A stretch of 64,000 nucleotides of DNA from JAXDJH01 sp034663635 (GCA_034663635.1 JAXDJH010000013.1:329778-393777); one strand, 5' to 3'. Positions 8,855 through 17,413 are shown, counted from the stretch's first letter. Program-made: numbers and translations. The notes: generated by a model from the letters alone, not told the origin.

Positions 8855-10224
8855 TCGACAAAGAGATCGTCTGCGGGAGCGGCTGGGTCACCGCCGAGCT
8901 TCCAAACGACGCCGAGATCGTGGGGCCGGGGATGTCATTGCCCCTCGAGGCCGCGGGTGATCTTGAGTCCGTTGTGCGTCGCGCGCTCGACGAGCCGCTC
9001 GACCGGCCACCTCTGAGGGATCAAGTCGGGCCGGGCTCGCGGGTGACTCTCGCATTCGATGATCCGACGGTTCCTTGCTATGCACCGCTGTGGGCGGTCG
9101 CGGTGCCGATGATCGTCGAGGAACTCACCGGGGCCGGGGTCAAAGAGCGCGACATCGAGCTCGTCTGCGCCAACGCCCTGCACCGGCAGTTCACCCACGA
9201 CGAGTTGGCGGGGATCCTGGGGGCCGACGTCGTGAAGCGACACGCCCCCCGGCTCAGGTCGCACGATGCGGAGGATTCCGACGCGATGGTTCATCTCGGT
9301 CGGACGCCGAGCGGGTTGGATGTGGAGCTCAGCCGGTCGGTGACGGACGCCGACCTGACGATCTATCTGAACTGCTCGACGACGCGTGGCTTCTCGGGTG
9401 GGTGGAAGTCGGTGTGCGTGGGGCTATCCGGTTACCGGTCGATCCATCATCACCACACCCCCGACATCATGAGCATGTCGCTCGACCGAAATCGCATGCA
9501 CGAGATGCTCGACGAGATGGGAGCCCTCGTCGAGGATCAGCTCGGCGACGATCGCATCTTCAAGCTCGAGACTCTTCTGGCGAACCCGATCGCAGTTCAC
9601 GACATCTATTCGGGCAGCGTCGGCGCGACGAGAGCGAAGATCGTCGAGAAAACGAAAGCTCATCAGAGCGCGAGACGCGACCTGATCCCCGAACCCGTCG
9701 ATGTCGTCGTCTACGGAGTTCCGGACTGGAGCCCCTATGCCGCCTACTCCCACAACAATCCGATGCTGGATCTGATCTCTACGGGGCTTGGTTATCTCGG
9801 CGGGATGATCCAGGCGCTCGGCAAGCCCGGTTGCACCGTGATCCTGGCAACGCCGTGCCCGGATCGTTGGGACGACCGGCACCACCCTTCTTATAGAGAG
9901 GTGTGGGAAACGGTGATCCCCGAGACCCGCGATCCGGACGAGGCGCGGGCGCGCTTCGAGCCCGACTATGCGAACCGGGCCGATCTCATCCACAAGTACC
10001 GCTTCGAGAATGGCTTCCATCCGGTGCACGGGATCATGGCGCTATATCCGTTGAAACGACTGCGCCACGCGGCCCGCGTCATCGTGGCCCACGCCGAGGA
10101 CCCGGCGATCCCACAGCACTGCGGCTTCGAGACCGCGCCGACCGTGAAAGATGCGCTAGCGATGGCGGGGGCCGGAAAGTCGGTAGCGCTGGTCGAATAC
10201 CCGCCGGCCTTCAACCGCCAATAA
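8851..10224 (+). CDS. LarA-like (nickel-pincer lactate racemase family, DUF2088) protein
   Basis: I place the start at the GTG at 8851, which overlaps the preceding stop (GTGA); the open frame extends upstream but that part is only a shadow of the DUF2342 gene. The 457-residue product matches the LarA/DUF2088 superfamily. It has an N-terminal LAFDDPTVPC segment at the place of the family's D-x-T-R-P motif, a CANALHRQFT segment, a GFSGGWKSVCVGLSG motif followed by four histidines (SIHHHH), and a long C-terminal domain. LarA racemises 2-hydroxy acids with a pincer nickel cofactor made by LarB, LarC and LarE; none of those genes is in this window. The substrate and the cofactor status are unknown. 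Confidence 0.82.
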   Translation: MIDKEIVCGSGWVTAELPNDAEIVGPGMSLPLEAAGDLESVVRRALDEPLDRPPLRDQVGPGSRVTLAFDDPTVPCYAPLWAVAVPMIVEELTGAGVKERDIELVCANALHRQFTHDELAGILGADVVKRHAPRLRSHDAEDSDAMVHLGRTPSGLDVELSRSVTDADLTIYLNCSTTRGFSGGWKSVCVGLSGYRSIHHHHTPDIMSMSLDRNRMHEMLDEMGALVEDQLGDDRIFKLETLLANPIAVHDIYSGSVGATRAKIVEKTKAHQSARRDLIPEPVDVVVYGVPDWSPYAAYSHNNPMLDLISTGLGYLGGMIQALGKPGCTVILATPCPDRWDDRHHPSYREVWETVIPETRDPDEARARFEPDYANRADLIHKYRFENGFHPVHGIMALYPLKRLRHAARVIVAHAEDPAIPQHCGFETAPTVKDALAMAGAGKSVALVEYPPAFNRQ

Positions 10225-10237
10225 CCCCCCGGGGTTA
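10222..10237. terminator. Short hairpin spanning two convergent stop codons
   Basis: The 16 bases TAACCCCCCGGGGTTA contain the stop codon of the LarA-like gene and, on the other strand, that of the phosphoesterase. The arms TAACCCC and GGGGTTA are complementary with a very short loop. A bidirectional terminator is the simplest reading, although there is no T-run. Confidence 0.35.
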
Positions 10238-10720
10238 GACGGGGAAGATCTCGCCTTCGACGGTTCCGTTTTCGATCCATAGCAGGCCCATCGAGGTGAA
10301 GGGCGCTTGGCGCTTCCACGTCGGGCTGCCGGGATTGAAGAGCAATAGACCGTCGCGATCCTCGTTGAAGGGCATGTGGCTGTGGCCGAAGATGACGACG
10401 CGAGCAGCGGGGAAACGCTTTCGCATGCGGTTCCACCGGCCCCCGCTGGCGCCGGAGTCATGGAGCATCGCGATCCGGACCCCGCCGAGCTCGAGCTCGA
10501 CCTCTTCGGTCGCTCCCGCGTCCCTGACGTCCATCGCGTCGCAGTTGCCCATCACGACGGTCGTCGGCGCGAGCGCGTTCAGCTCCACGATCACTGCCGG
10601 ATCCACGACGTCGCCAGCATGAAGGATGTGATCGGCCGATTCCAGATATGGCCACGCCCCCATCGGGATCGTGCGCGACATCCCCTGGGTGTGCGTGTCG
10701 GCGACGACGGCGACCTTCAT
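10235..10720 (-). CDS. YfcE/MJ0936-type metallophosphoesterase
   Basis: I choose the ATG at 10720 (MKVAVVADTHTQGM). The frame is open for another 50 residues upstream, but that stretch is Arg-rich and overlaps the divergent gene. The 161-residue product has the calcineurin-like metal-binding series: D-x-H (ADTH), GDxxD (HAGDVVD), GNCD, H (MLHDSG) and GHSH. Family members are small Mn-dependent phosphodiesterases or phosphatases of unclear physiological substrate. The gene is convergent with the LarA-like gene and divergent from the NTF2-fold gene. Confidence 0.88.
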   Translation of the reverse strand: MKVAVVADTHTQGMSRTIPMGAWPYLESADHILHAGDVVDPAVIVELNALAPTTVVMGNCDAMDVRDAGATEEVELELGGVRIAMLHDSGASGGRWNRMRKRFPAARVVIFGHSHMPFNEDRDGLLLFNPGSPTWKRQAPFTSMGLLWIENGTVEGEIFPV

Positions 10721-10755
10721 ACGAGCGACCTTAAAGGCATGGTTAAGGTGGGCCG

Positions 10756-11151
10756 GTGACCGACGAAGCCGAGGTTCTCGCTGCGTTCGATGGCGTCTAT
10801 GCGGCGGCTTGCGACGCGCGGGACATCGAAGCGCTCCTTCGCTACTTCGGCTCCGACGAGGACATCTCATGGTGGGGGTCGGCCGCCTCGGAGCAATTCG
10901 CCGGGTCGGCCGGATTCCGCAAGTTCGCCGAATACATCACGCAGGTTCCGGGCCAGATCAGCTTCGAGTGGGATGAGCGGAAGGTGCGGATCGAAGGCGA
11001 CGTGGGGTGGGTCAATGCGCTCGGCCTGGCCAGTGTGCTGACGGACGGCGCAAGCGAAAGCGCGCCCTACCGAGTCACGATGATCTTCCTAAAACGAGAC
11101 GGTCGCTGGCTCCTGCACACGTATCACGGCTCGATCCCGAGCGTGGACTAA
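10756..11151 (+). CDS. SnoaL/NTF2-fold protein
   Basis: The 131-residue protein starts at a GTG preceded by AAGGTGGG. Its layout fits the DUF4440/SnoaL class of NTF2-like alpha+beta barrels: an N-terminal helix pair (VLAAFDGVYAACDARDIEALLRYF with minor differences), a central EYITQ segment, then strands ending in VTMIFLKRDGRWLLHTYHGS. These domains bind small molecules or act as isomerases or hydrolases; no catalytic residues can be assigned with confidence. It is divergent from the phosphoesterase (35 bases) and convergent with the subtilase. Confidence 0.75.
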   Translation: MTDEAEVLAAFDGVYAAACDARDIEALLRYFGSDEDISWWGSAASEQFAGSAGFRKFAEYITQVPGQISFEWDERKVRIEGDVGWVNALGLASVLTDGASESAPYRVTMIFLKRDGRWLLHTYHGSIPSVD

Positions 11152-11162
11152 CCCCACACACA

Positions 11163-11215
11163 CCGTTCTTTTCCACAGTGCAAGACCTCAGGGCTCGCAG
11201 CGTGGAAAAGAATGG
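11163..11215. repeat. 14-bp inverted repeat between convergent genes
   Basis: CCGTTCTTTTCCAC at 11163-11176 pairs with GTGGAAAAGAATGG at 11202-11215 over 14 positions, with a single G-U pair and a 25-base loop. It fills most of the gap between the NTF2-fold gene and the subtilase. It may serve as a bidirectional terminator, since one arm is T-rich in each direction, or it may be the trace of a small mobile repeat. Confidence 0.6.
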
Positions 11216-11217
11216 AG

Positions 11218-12756
11218 TTATTGAGGGGGTTGGAGGAGCGGGCAGGACCTCTCGATCATCGAGCGCGTCGGATAGGCGGAGTCGTCGCCCGGAAGCTTCG
11301 TCTTGCCGTCCTTGAAGTAGCCGTGACTCCACGCTCCCCAGAGGTGCTGGCGGCAATACGAGTCGACGACCATCCAATCCTTCTCGCCCTTCGGGCGCTT
11401 CAGCTCTTTGGCGTCGCCCAGCAACGGGCCCATGATGCGGCTGAATTCCTTCAACCACTCGCCGACCTTCCCGGTCTCTCGAGCGAAGTAGCTGCCGTGG
11501 CCTTCCGAAAGGAAGTCCTCTTCACCGATGCGCGGAGCGGCCCCCACCCCGCCGGGAGTAAGCCCGGCCTCGGTGTGAACGGCTCCGTGGAAGAGACGAT
11601 TACGGAGCTCGACCGCGGTCAACTTCCCGTCGCCCAGCTCGCAGTCGGGTCGTGTACTGCCACATGGATAAGGAGTGCCCTTCGCGATCACGCCGCGATC
11701 CTGCGTCCGGCTCGGCCCCCGCAACGCGCGTCGAGCCAGGTACAAGGCGCGCGCATAGGTGCCGGCGATCGTCGGAGTCGCGTTCGAGGTTCCGCTGAAT
11801 CCACCCGGCCCGGTTCCACCCACGGTCGGAGATCCGTAGGCGGCGGGATAACTGCTCCCGATGCCGGCGATATCGGCAGGCTTACCGGCGCCGGTGTAGG
11901 AGGCGTGCGCGCCGGGACTGACCGCGCCCACCGTCACGATCCAGTCGGGCCCTTCTTGAGAAGACTCGTAGGTCTGGTTCGGAAACAGGAACGCGTTCTC
12001 GACGCCGTTGCCGGCCGAGAAGAAGATCGTCTGGCCTCTGTCGCTGGCTCGCTTCTGCAGTTGCGTGTTCGAGCCCGCGTAGACACGCTCGCGCCCAACA
12101 GGCGTTGTGCCGAAACCGTACGAGTTCGAGATCGCGTCGATCCATGTCTGCGACATGACCCAATCGATCGCCTGTTCGGCGTCGGCCTGCGCGTTGATGT
12201 TTACGAAAACAAGGAGACACTCGGGGCACGTCCCGTGGATGTTGCCGACGGAGACACTCGTCGTACCGGTTCCGTGCGCGCTCGTCGGGCCGTGGATCTT
12301 GGTCCCGCCGAAATCGATAGCGCCGATCACCTTCGTGTCGGGCATCCAGTAGTAGTGGATCTCGTCGCCCGTGCTCTGCTTGACGGCGTCCCACTTGGCT
12401 TTGTCCTTCGCGTCGAGGCCCTCGACGGGAGTCATCTCGTTGCGGTCGTCGAGGCTGAGGTCGATCGACTCGTACGACGCGAACTCTTTAGTGCTCGGGA
12501 AACCGGGGAGCCACTTGTCGGGGGCCGTGTCGAGAGGAAGGTCGTTCGATTTCTCGCTGTCGAGCTGTTGCGGCATCTTCGAGGCCGCGAAGTCCCAGTG
12601 GTAGGGAGCGAAGGTGAAGTCGATAACAGCGACGACGGTCGCGTCGTCGATCTCTCGATCGGAGACCGCGGGAGGACCGGTGGCCTGGGCCGGTATGGGC
12701 GCGGTCAAGCTCGACAGCGCCACAACGGCGACTATCAAAGCGATGGATCGACGCAC
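11218..12756 (-). CDS. Secreted subtilisin-like serine protease (S8)
   Basis: This 512-residue protein starts at a GTG preceded by AAGGAGG. It has a signal peptide (RRSIALIVAVVALSSLTAP, cleavage near AQA) and an S8 catalytic triad: Asp46 in VVAVIDF, His161 in SAHGTGTTS and Ser324 in GFSGTSNATP. The Asn of FFSAGNG probably forms the oxyanion hole. It lacks the usual I9 propeptide, and a long insert separates Asp46 from His161. The C-terminal 150 residues have no recognised domain. Export and extracellular proteolysis are likely. It lies last in the leftward mycoredoxin, MoeB-like, DUF3592 run. Confidence 0.88.
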   Translation of the reverse strand: MRRSIALIVAVVALSSLTAPIPAQATGPPAVSDREIDDATVVAVIDFTFAPYHWDFAASKMPQQLDSEKSNDLPLDTAPDKWLPGFPSTKEFASYESIDLSLDDRNEMTPVEGLDAKDKAKWDAVKQSTGDEIHYYWMPDTKVIGAIDFGGTKIHGPTSAHGTGTTSVSVGNIHGTCPECLLVFVNINAQADAEQAIDWVMSQTWIDAISNSYGFGTTPVGRERVYAGSNTQLQKRASDRGQTIFFSAGNGVENAFLFPNQTYESSQEGPDWIVTVGAVSPGAHASYTGAGKPADIAGIGSSYPAAYGSPTVGGTGPGGFSGTSNATPTIAGTYARALYLARRALRGPSRTQDRGVIAKGTPYPCGSTRPDCELGDGKLTAVELRNRLFHGAVHTEAGLTPGGVGAAPRIGEEDFLSEGHGSYFARETGKVGEWLKEFSRIMGPLLGDAKELKRPKGEKDWMVVDSYCRQHLWGAWSHGYFKDGKTKLPGDDSAYPTRSMIERSCPLLQPPQ

Positions 12757-12866
12757 CTCAGCCCCCTCCTTGAACCAGCGAACCTTCCCTGAGGGTTCTG
12801 CCGCTCAGGGGGCGTTCCTGCCTATAAGCCGCCTGAGTTAGAGGGGGGCAGCCGAAGGACGAGAGT

Positions 12867-13469
12867 TCACGGGGCGGTCGGTGGGGGCTGACCGGGGGCC
12901 GAAACCTCGACCGAGTCGGGCCGCCGCCCAAACTGGGGCACCGTTCCGAGGACCACGAGGGCCGCGCTCGAGTAGACGAGCTCCTTGCATTCGCAGTTTT
13001 CAGCGAACGAGGCCGCTCCGAAGAACAAGCCGAGGACCATTAGCGCGATCCCCCAGCGCCGGTGCTTCCAGCCCCCAGTTCGCCACCGCCAAAGGATCGC
13101 GAACGTGCCGATAACGAGAGTGACGAGTCCGATGAAAAACGCGACAGTTTCATTGGTTGAGTGACGGCATTGGGCGAACTCCACGTTCTCGGTGTCGTCC
13201 GGGTCGTAGACGATCTCGACTTTGTCCCCTGCCTGCGTGGTGTCGGGGTCCCCGCAATAAGGGAAAGAGTCCGTGACAGTGAATCCGATGTCGTCCTGGA
13301 ACTCGATGTCCACAGTGAAGGACTCGACGCGTCCAGGGCCGAATCGTCTTGTGCTGCCCCCCGTGATCGTCGCGGTCGTGTGAACGCCGCTATCGACCAG
13401 GGTCTGGGCCTTACGCGCGTCGGACGGGGCGCCGATCGTCATGGCGAAGCCGATGACGAACAGGCACAC
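12867..13469 (-). CDS. DUF3592-type membrane protein
   Basis: The 200-residue product has an N-terminal hydrophobic segment, a beta-rich extracytoplasmic domain (TTATITGG through GDKVEIVYDPDDTENV, typical of DUF3592), and then three membrane helices. The GTG at 13469 is the first canonical start in the frame. However, the hydrophobic helix appears to continue upstream (FIVQRAWGIIG), and an AAGGAG box near 13520 precedes it with no ATG, GTG or TTG at the right distance. A non-standard start or an N-terminal sequence error is possible. The function of DUF3592 is unknown. Confidence 0.7.
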   Translation of the reverse strand: MCLFVIGFAMTIGAPSDARKAQTLVDSGVHTTATITGGSTRRFGPGRVESFTVDIEFQDDIGFTVTDSFPYCGDPDTTQAGDKVEIVYDPDDTENVEFAQCRHSTNETVAFFIGLVTLVIGTFAILWRWRTGGWKHRRWGIALMVLGLFFGAASFAENCECKELVYSSAALVVLGTVPQFGRRPDSVEVSAPGQPPPTAP

Positions 13470-13527
13470 GCCGATGATTCCCCAGGCCCGTTGGACGATG
13501 AACCCGATCGTTGGGAACGCTCCTTGC

Positions 13528-14643
13528 CTAGTCCCTGCCTCCGCAGGCGGGGCACTTGGGGTCCCGCCTTACCTTCACTTCCGAGAAGGTAGTGGACTGG
13601 GCGTCAAAAACAAGTAGGCGGCCCGAAAGTGATTGGCCGTATCCGATGATCAGCTTGAGCGCCTCGTTGGCCTGGAGCGTCCCGACGATGCCCGGCAGCA
13701 CACCGAGAACGCCGGCCTCCGAGCAGTTAGGAGCAAGCTCGGGCGGCGGGGCCTCGGGGTAGAGGCAGGCGTAGCACGGGCCGTCGAACGGGATGAACGT
13801 CGAAACCATGCCCTCGAACCTGAAGATCGAGCCGTGCACGACGGGCTTGCGCAGATCGACGGCCGCATCGTTGAGCACGTAGCGAGTCTCGAAGTTGTCG
13901 GAGCCGTCGATGATCACGTCGTACTGACTGATGAGCTCTTTGACGTTGTTGGCGTCCATGCGGAACGGATGCATCTCGACCTTCACGTCCGGGTTGAGCT
14001 TCTCGAGAGTCTGCTTAGCGGATTCGGCCTTCGAGACACCGAGGCGATCGGTGTTGTGAATCACCTGACGCTGGAGGTTGCTCGCCTCGACGACGTCGGA
14101 GTCGACGATGCCGAGGGTGCCGACGCCGGCCGCCGCGAGATACAGAAGCGACGGAGAGCCGAGCCCACCCGCGCCGATCGACAGCACCTTCGCGTCGAGC
14201 AGCTTCTGCTGTCCGACCTCTCCGACTTCCTTGAGGATCAGGTGACGCGCGTAGCGATCTCGCTGGTCCGGATCCAGAACCTTCGGGATTTCGAATTCAA
14301 AGCCGAGGTCTTTCCAGCGAGAGAACCCACCGCGCATGTTGACGACGTTCTCGTAGCCGAGCTCGAGCATCGTGCGCGCAGCGAACACGCTTCGAACTCC
14401 GGTGGCGCAGTAGACGACGACCTCGGCCGACTTGTCGGAAACGACGTCCTCGACACGGCTCTCGAAGTGGGCTCGAGAGAGGGTCTTGGCCCCCGGCAGG
14501 ATCCCGACGGCCCATTCCTCGTCCTCGCGGACGTCGAGCAGAACTGGGGCGTCTTTATTGTCGAGCCGCTCTTTGATCGACTCGGGATCGATATTCGGGA
14601 GCTCCGTCCGGAGCTGTTTGAGGATGTCTCGGAAGTTAGTCAT
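13528..14643 (-). CDS. Rhodanese-ThiF/MoeB fusion (sulfur-carrier adenylyltransferase)
   Basis: The 371-residue protein has an N-terminal rhodanese domain (about 15-110; active-site Cys in VVYCATGVRS). An E1-like ThiF/MoeB domain follows, with the nucleotide motif GAGGLGSPSLLYLAAAGVG, DxSDNFxTR-type sequence (DGSDNFETRY), zinc cysteines in CYACLYP and CPACGG, and a Cys in PNCSEAGVLG. Such enzymes adenylate the C-terminus of a sulfur-carrier protein (ThiS, MoaD or CysO) and transfer sulfur to it. In MoeZ-type proteins the rhodanese is C-terminal; here the order is reversed. No carrier gene is adjacent. It lies 28 bases downstream of the mycoredoxin gene. Confidence 0.9.
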   Translation of the reverse strand: MTNFRDILKQLRTELPNIDPESIKERLDNKDAPVLLDVREDEEWAVGILPGAKTLSRAHFESRVEDVVSDKSAEVVVYCATGVRSVFAARTMLELGYENVVNMRGGFSRWKDLGFEFEIPKVLDPDQRDRYARHLILKEVGEVGQQKLLDAKVLSIGAGGLGSPSLLYLAAAGVGTLGIVDSDVVEASNLQRQVIHNTDRLGVSKAESAKQTLEKLNPDVKVEMHPFRMDANNVKELISQYDVIIDGSDNFETRYVLNDAAVDLRKPVVHGSIFRFEGMVSTFIPFDGPCYACLYPEAPPPELAPNCSEAGVLGVLPGIVGTLQANEALKLIIGYGQSLSGRLLVFDAQSTTFSEVKVRRDPKCPACGGRD

Positions 14644-14671
14644 CTATATACCTTACAATAAGTGCTAAGTC

Positions 14672-14923
14672 CTAGCCCAGGGCGGCGAGGACATCGCGGG
14701 CCGTCGGGTTCACGAGGAGCCTGTCACCTATCTCTATCGTCGGCACCGTCCGGTAGCCGCCTGAGGCGGCGATGATCCGCCGATCGTGGGTCGGATCCTC
14801 GTCGAGGTCGACCTCGACGAAAGAGACCCCCTCCTCGGCGAGCTGGCGTTTAAGGCGCCGGCAGTGACCGCACCAGGTGGTCGAGAACATCGTGACCCTC
14901 TTCGATTCCATTTCAGGCTCCAT
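14672..14923 (-). CDS. Mycoredoxin/glutaredoxin-like protein (CGHC)
   Basis: The 83-residue protein is a single thioredoxin-fold domain with the redox motif WCGHC, a cis-proline segment (TVPTIEI) and the C-terminal VNPT motif typical of mycoredoxins. In actinobacteria such proteins reduce mycothiol mixed disulfides. The ATG at 14923 or the internal ATG at 14911 (MESKRV) could be the start. It precedes the rhodanese-MoeB gene on the same strand, suggesting a link between thiol redox state and sulfur transfer. Confidence 0.87.
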   Translation of the reverse strand: MEPEMESKRVTMFSTTWCGHCRRLKRQLAEEGVSFVEVDLDEDPTHDRRIIAASGGYRTVPTIEIGDRLLVNPTARDVLAALG

Positions 14924-14978
14924 TGTCCGTGTTTAGCTAACGTCCCGTCATGGATACCGATTCCCCTCCGGAGGCCAC

Positions 14979-16031
14979 TTGAAAGCCGTCGTTTTCGCGG
15001 GCGAGGGCAAGGTCAGGGTCGACGACGTGGCCAAGCCCGAGATCCAGGACCCCGGCGACGCCATAGTCGAGGTTCGCCGCTCGGCCATCTGCGCCTCGGA
15101 TCTCCATGTTCTGGACGGCAAGACGCCTGGGATGCGAGAGGGCGGAGTCATCGGCCACGAGTTCGTCGGGATCCTGCGGGAGATGGGCGAAGGAGTGGAC
15201 AAGCACAACGAGGACTCTCGGGTCCTGGGCTCGTTCCTCATCGCGTGCGGGACCTGCGCGCACTGCACCGCCCGGAGGTTCAACTTCTGTTCCAACCGGC
15301 GAGCCCTCGGGCTGGGCACGCTGACCGGCGACCTCGATGGGGCCCAGGCCGAGTTCGTGCGGGTGCCCAACGCCGATCTCAACCTGAAGCCGCTGCACGG
15401 AGCGCTCTCCGGGCTATCGGACGAAGAGGCTTTGTTCGCCGGCGACATCCTCACCACCGGTTTCTATGCGGCAACGCTGGCCGGTGCCGGCGAGGACGAG
15501 ACCGTCGTCGTCATCGGAGCCGGTCCGGTTGGGTTGTTCTGCGCTTCGGCCGCGGTCAGGTTGGGCGCACGGGTCATCGTGCTCGACCAGGACGCGGGCC
15601 GCGTGAAGTTCGCCAAAGAGCAGATGGGCCTCGATGCGATCGACGTCTCGTCGTCGGATGCGTCGGCGGAAGTGAACGCGGCGACCGAGGGACGTCTCGC
15701 GGATGTCGCGGTCGACGCGGTCGGCGCTGTCGAAGTGGTCAAGACAGCGATGAAGTGCGTGCGCGATGGGGGCCGGGTCGCGGTGGTCGGCGTGTACGGG
15801 CAGGAACGCTACGAGCTCCCGATGGGCGTCGCGTGGGTGCGAGGGATAGACATCAGATTCTCGGGCATGGCCAACATCCACGCGCACTGGGACGACGCGT
15901 TGATGGCGATAGCGAAAGGCGAACTCGAGCCCACGAAGATCATCAGCCACCGTCTTCCGCTCGACGATGCGGAAAAGGGCTACGAGCTCTTCAAATCGCG
16001 CGAAGCGCTGAAAGTCGTCTTCGAGCTCTAG
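14979..16031 (+). CDS. Zinc-dependent alcohol dehydrogenase (MDR family)
   Basis: The TTG at 14979 is preceded by CCGGAGG, which fixes the start. The 350-residue protein is a medium-chain dehydrogenase. It shows the catalytic zinc residues (CASDLHV and GHEFVG), structural-zinc cysteines (CGTCAHCTARRFNFC), and an NAD-binding GAGPVGLFCASAAV motif with an acidic residue (VLDQD) that favours NAD. The order resembles glutathione-independent formaldehyde or threonine dehydrogenase-type members, but the substrate is unknown. It ends with a 4-base convergent overlap with the PD40 propeller gene. Confidence 0.9.
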   Translation: MKAVVFAGEGKVRVDDVAKPEIQDPGDAIVEVRRSAICASDLHVLDGKTPGMREGGVIGHEFVGILREMGEGVDKHNEDSRVLGSFLIACGTCAHCTARRFNFCSNRRALGLGTLTGDLDGAQAEFVRVPNADLNLKPLHGALSGLSDEEALFAGDILTTGFYAATLAGAGEDETVVVIGAGPVGLFCASAAVRLGARVIVLDQDAGRVKFAKEQMGLDAIDVSSSDASAEVNAATEGRLADVAVDAVGAVEVVKTAMKCVRDGGRVAVVGVYGQERYELPMGVAWVRGIDIRFSGMANIHAHWDDALMAIAKGELEPTKIISHRLPLDDAEKGYELFKSREALKVVFEL

Positions 16032-16924
16032 CGCGACTGCCAGTCGGACATGAAGTAGCTGCGCTCATCGGATCTCGCAACCATGAGGGTCTTCCGCTTT
16101 CCATTGGGGTGCACCTTGAAGATGCCGTTGTGGTCGAACGCGATCCATCTGCCGTTGGGAGCCCACGCGGGATTGAGTCCAACCCTTATCCAATGCGGAT
16201 GACTTCCGTCCCTTTGCATAACGAAGATGGCCCACCCGCGAGGGAAGGAGTGCACGTAGGCAATTTTCGAACCATCCGGGGACCAGTTCGGTTCTCCTTC
16301 ATGGACATGGCTGTTGGTCAGATTCGCCTCACCCGTTCCGTCGGGAGAGATAACGAAGATGTCTTGGTTCTGATGGCGGTAGCTCATGAATGCGATCAAC
16401 TCGCCATCCGGCGACCAAGCAGGCTCGAACTCCTGGAAGCTGTTGTTCGTGATCTGGCGTTCATTCGTACCGTCTGAGTCGACGATCCAGATCTCCGAGT
16501 CATTCCAATAGCCACGCACGAAAGAGATCTTCTCGCCGTCGGGGGACCAGGTAGGGCTGTTCTCATCGACGTCGTTGTCCATCACGCGAATACGATCCGA
16601 GCCATCCGAATTCATGCTGCAAATCTCGCGGCCGGGACTGCCGGCTCGGAAGCTGCCGTGACAACCGAAGGCGATCTGCTGACCGTCCGGCGAATACTCA
16701 GCCTCGCCGTCCCACCGAGCGTTTCTGGTCAGTCGCACTAGATGCGATCCGTCCTCGTCAGCACTGAATAGCTCGGATTCATCGCCTCGCTCGCAACCAC
16801 CGCACCCGCCGAAAACGATCCGCCCGTTGTGCCCCGGAAAGGCCGCCTGCGTGGGAGCGGAGGAAGCCACGAGTGCACTCGTCACGAGCGCACAGATCAG
16901 GGCGCTTTTCATAGAAGGGGCCAT
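16028..16924 (-). CDS. Secreted TolB/PD40-like beta-propeller
   Basis: The 298-residue protein has a signal peptide (MKSALICALVTSALVASSAPTQA). It then has about five or six PD40 repeats of the form ..W.SPDG..IAF.. (YSPDGQQIAFGC, WSPDGEKISFVRG, WSPDGELIAFMSY, WSPDGSKIAYVHS, WAPNGRWIAFDH). The repeats should form a propeller used for protein or ligand contacts. There is no enzymatic domain and no Tol-Pal partner, as expected for a Gram-positive lineage. Its role is unknown. It is divergent from the glyoxalase-fold gene. Confidence 0.85.
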   Translation of the reverse strand: MAPSMKSALICALVTSALVASSAPTQAAFPGHNGRIVFGGCGGCERGDESELFSADEDGSHLVRLTRNARWDGEAEYSPDGQQIAFGCHGSFRAGSPGREICSMNSDGSDRIRVMDNDVDENSPTWSPDGEKISFVRGYWNDSEIWIVDSDGTNERQITNNSFQEFEPAWSPDGELIAFMSYRHQNQDIFVISPDGTGEANLTNSHVHEGEPNWSPDGSKIAYVHSFPRGWAIFVMQRDGSHPHWIRVGLNPAWAPNGRWIAFDHNGIFKVHPNGKRKTLMVARSDERSYFMSDWQSR

Positions 16925-17029
16925 ATCAAGAAGACGCCTTGGCTAGAGGTTCTGATGCTTGCACTGCCGATGAGTTTCGCGCTCCGGGCCGTCTATACAT
17001 ATAGAGGCGGATATCCAAGGGAGGCAGAC

Positions 17030-17413
17030 ATGCTCGGATCGAGTGAGGCATTTCAGGGGTTCGCAGTTCCCGATGTGGCCGCTGCAGAGAAGTTCTACGG
17101 AGAGACGCTCGGGCTCAATGTGGAGATGCAGGAACAGATGGGGCTCACGCTCCACCTCGGAGGGGGCCGGGACGTCTTCATCTATCCCAAGCCCGACTTC
17201 CAGCCGGCGACCTACACGATCCTCAACTTCCCGGTTCCCGACATCGATGCCGCAGTGGATGGACTGACGGAGCGGGGTCTGAAGTTCGAGCGCTACGACG
17301 GCTTCGAGCAGGACGAGAAAGGCATCGCACGGCCCGAGACTCCGGAGCAGGGGCCTCAGATCGCGTGGTTCAAGGATCCGGCAGGCAACATCATGTCGGT
17401 CCTCCAGCAGTAG
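17030..17413 (+). CDS. Glyoxalase/VOC-fold protein
   Basis: The ATG at 17030 has a good AAGGGAGG ribosome-binding site; the open frame upstream is only a shadow of the divergent gene. The 127-residue product is a single VOC domain of two beta-alpha-beta-beta-beta units (FAVPDVAAAEKFYGETLGL and FPVPDIDAAVDGLTERGL), ending in AWFKDPAGNIMSVLQ with the C-terminal Glu metal ligand replaced by Val or Gln. The metal site may therefore be incomplete, and ligand binding or an unusual dioxygenase/isomerase activity cannot be separated from sequence. Confidence 0.83.
   Translation: MLGSSEAFQGFAVPDVAAAEKFYGETLGLNVEMQEQMGLTLHLGGGRDVFIYPKPDFQPATYTILNFPVPDIDAAVDGLTERGLKFERYDGFEQDEKGIARPETPEQGPQIAWFKDPAGNIMSVLQQ

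Noticed and set aside
8281..10224. A 647-residue open frame beginning inside the DUF2342 gene
   Set aside because: The LarA-like protein begins at the GTG at 8851, with a 4-base overlap with the preceding gene. The upstream part is not protein-like.
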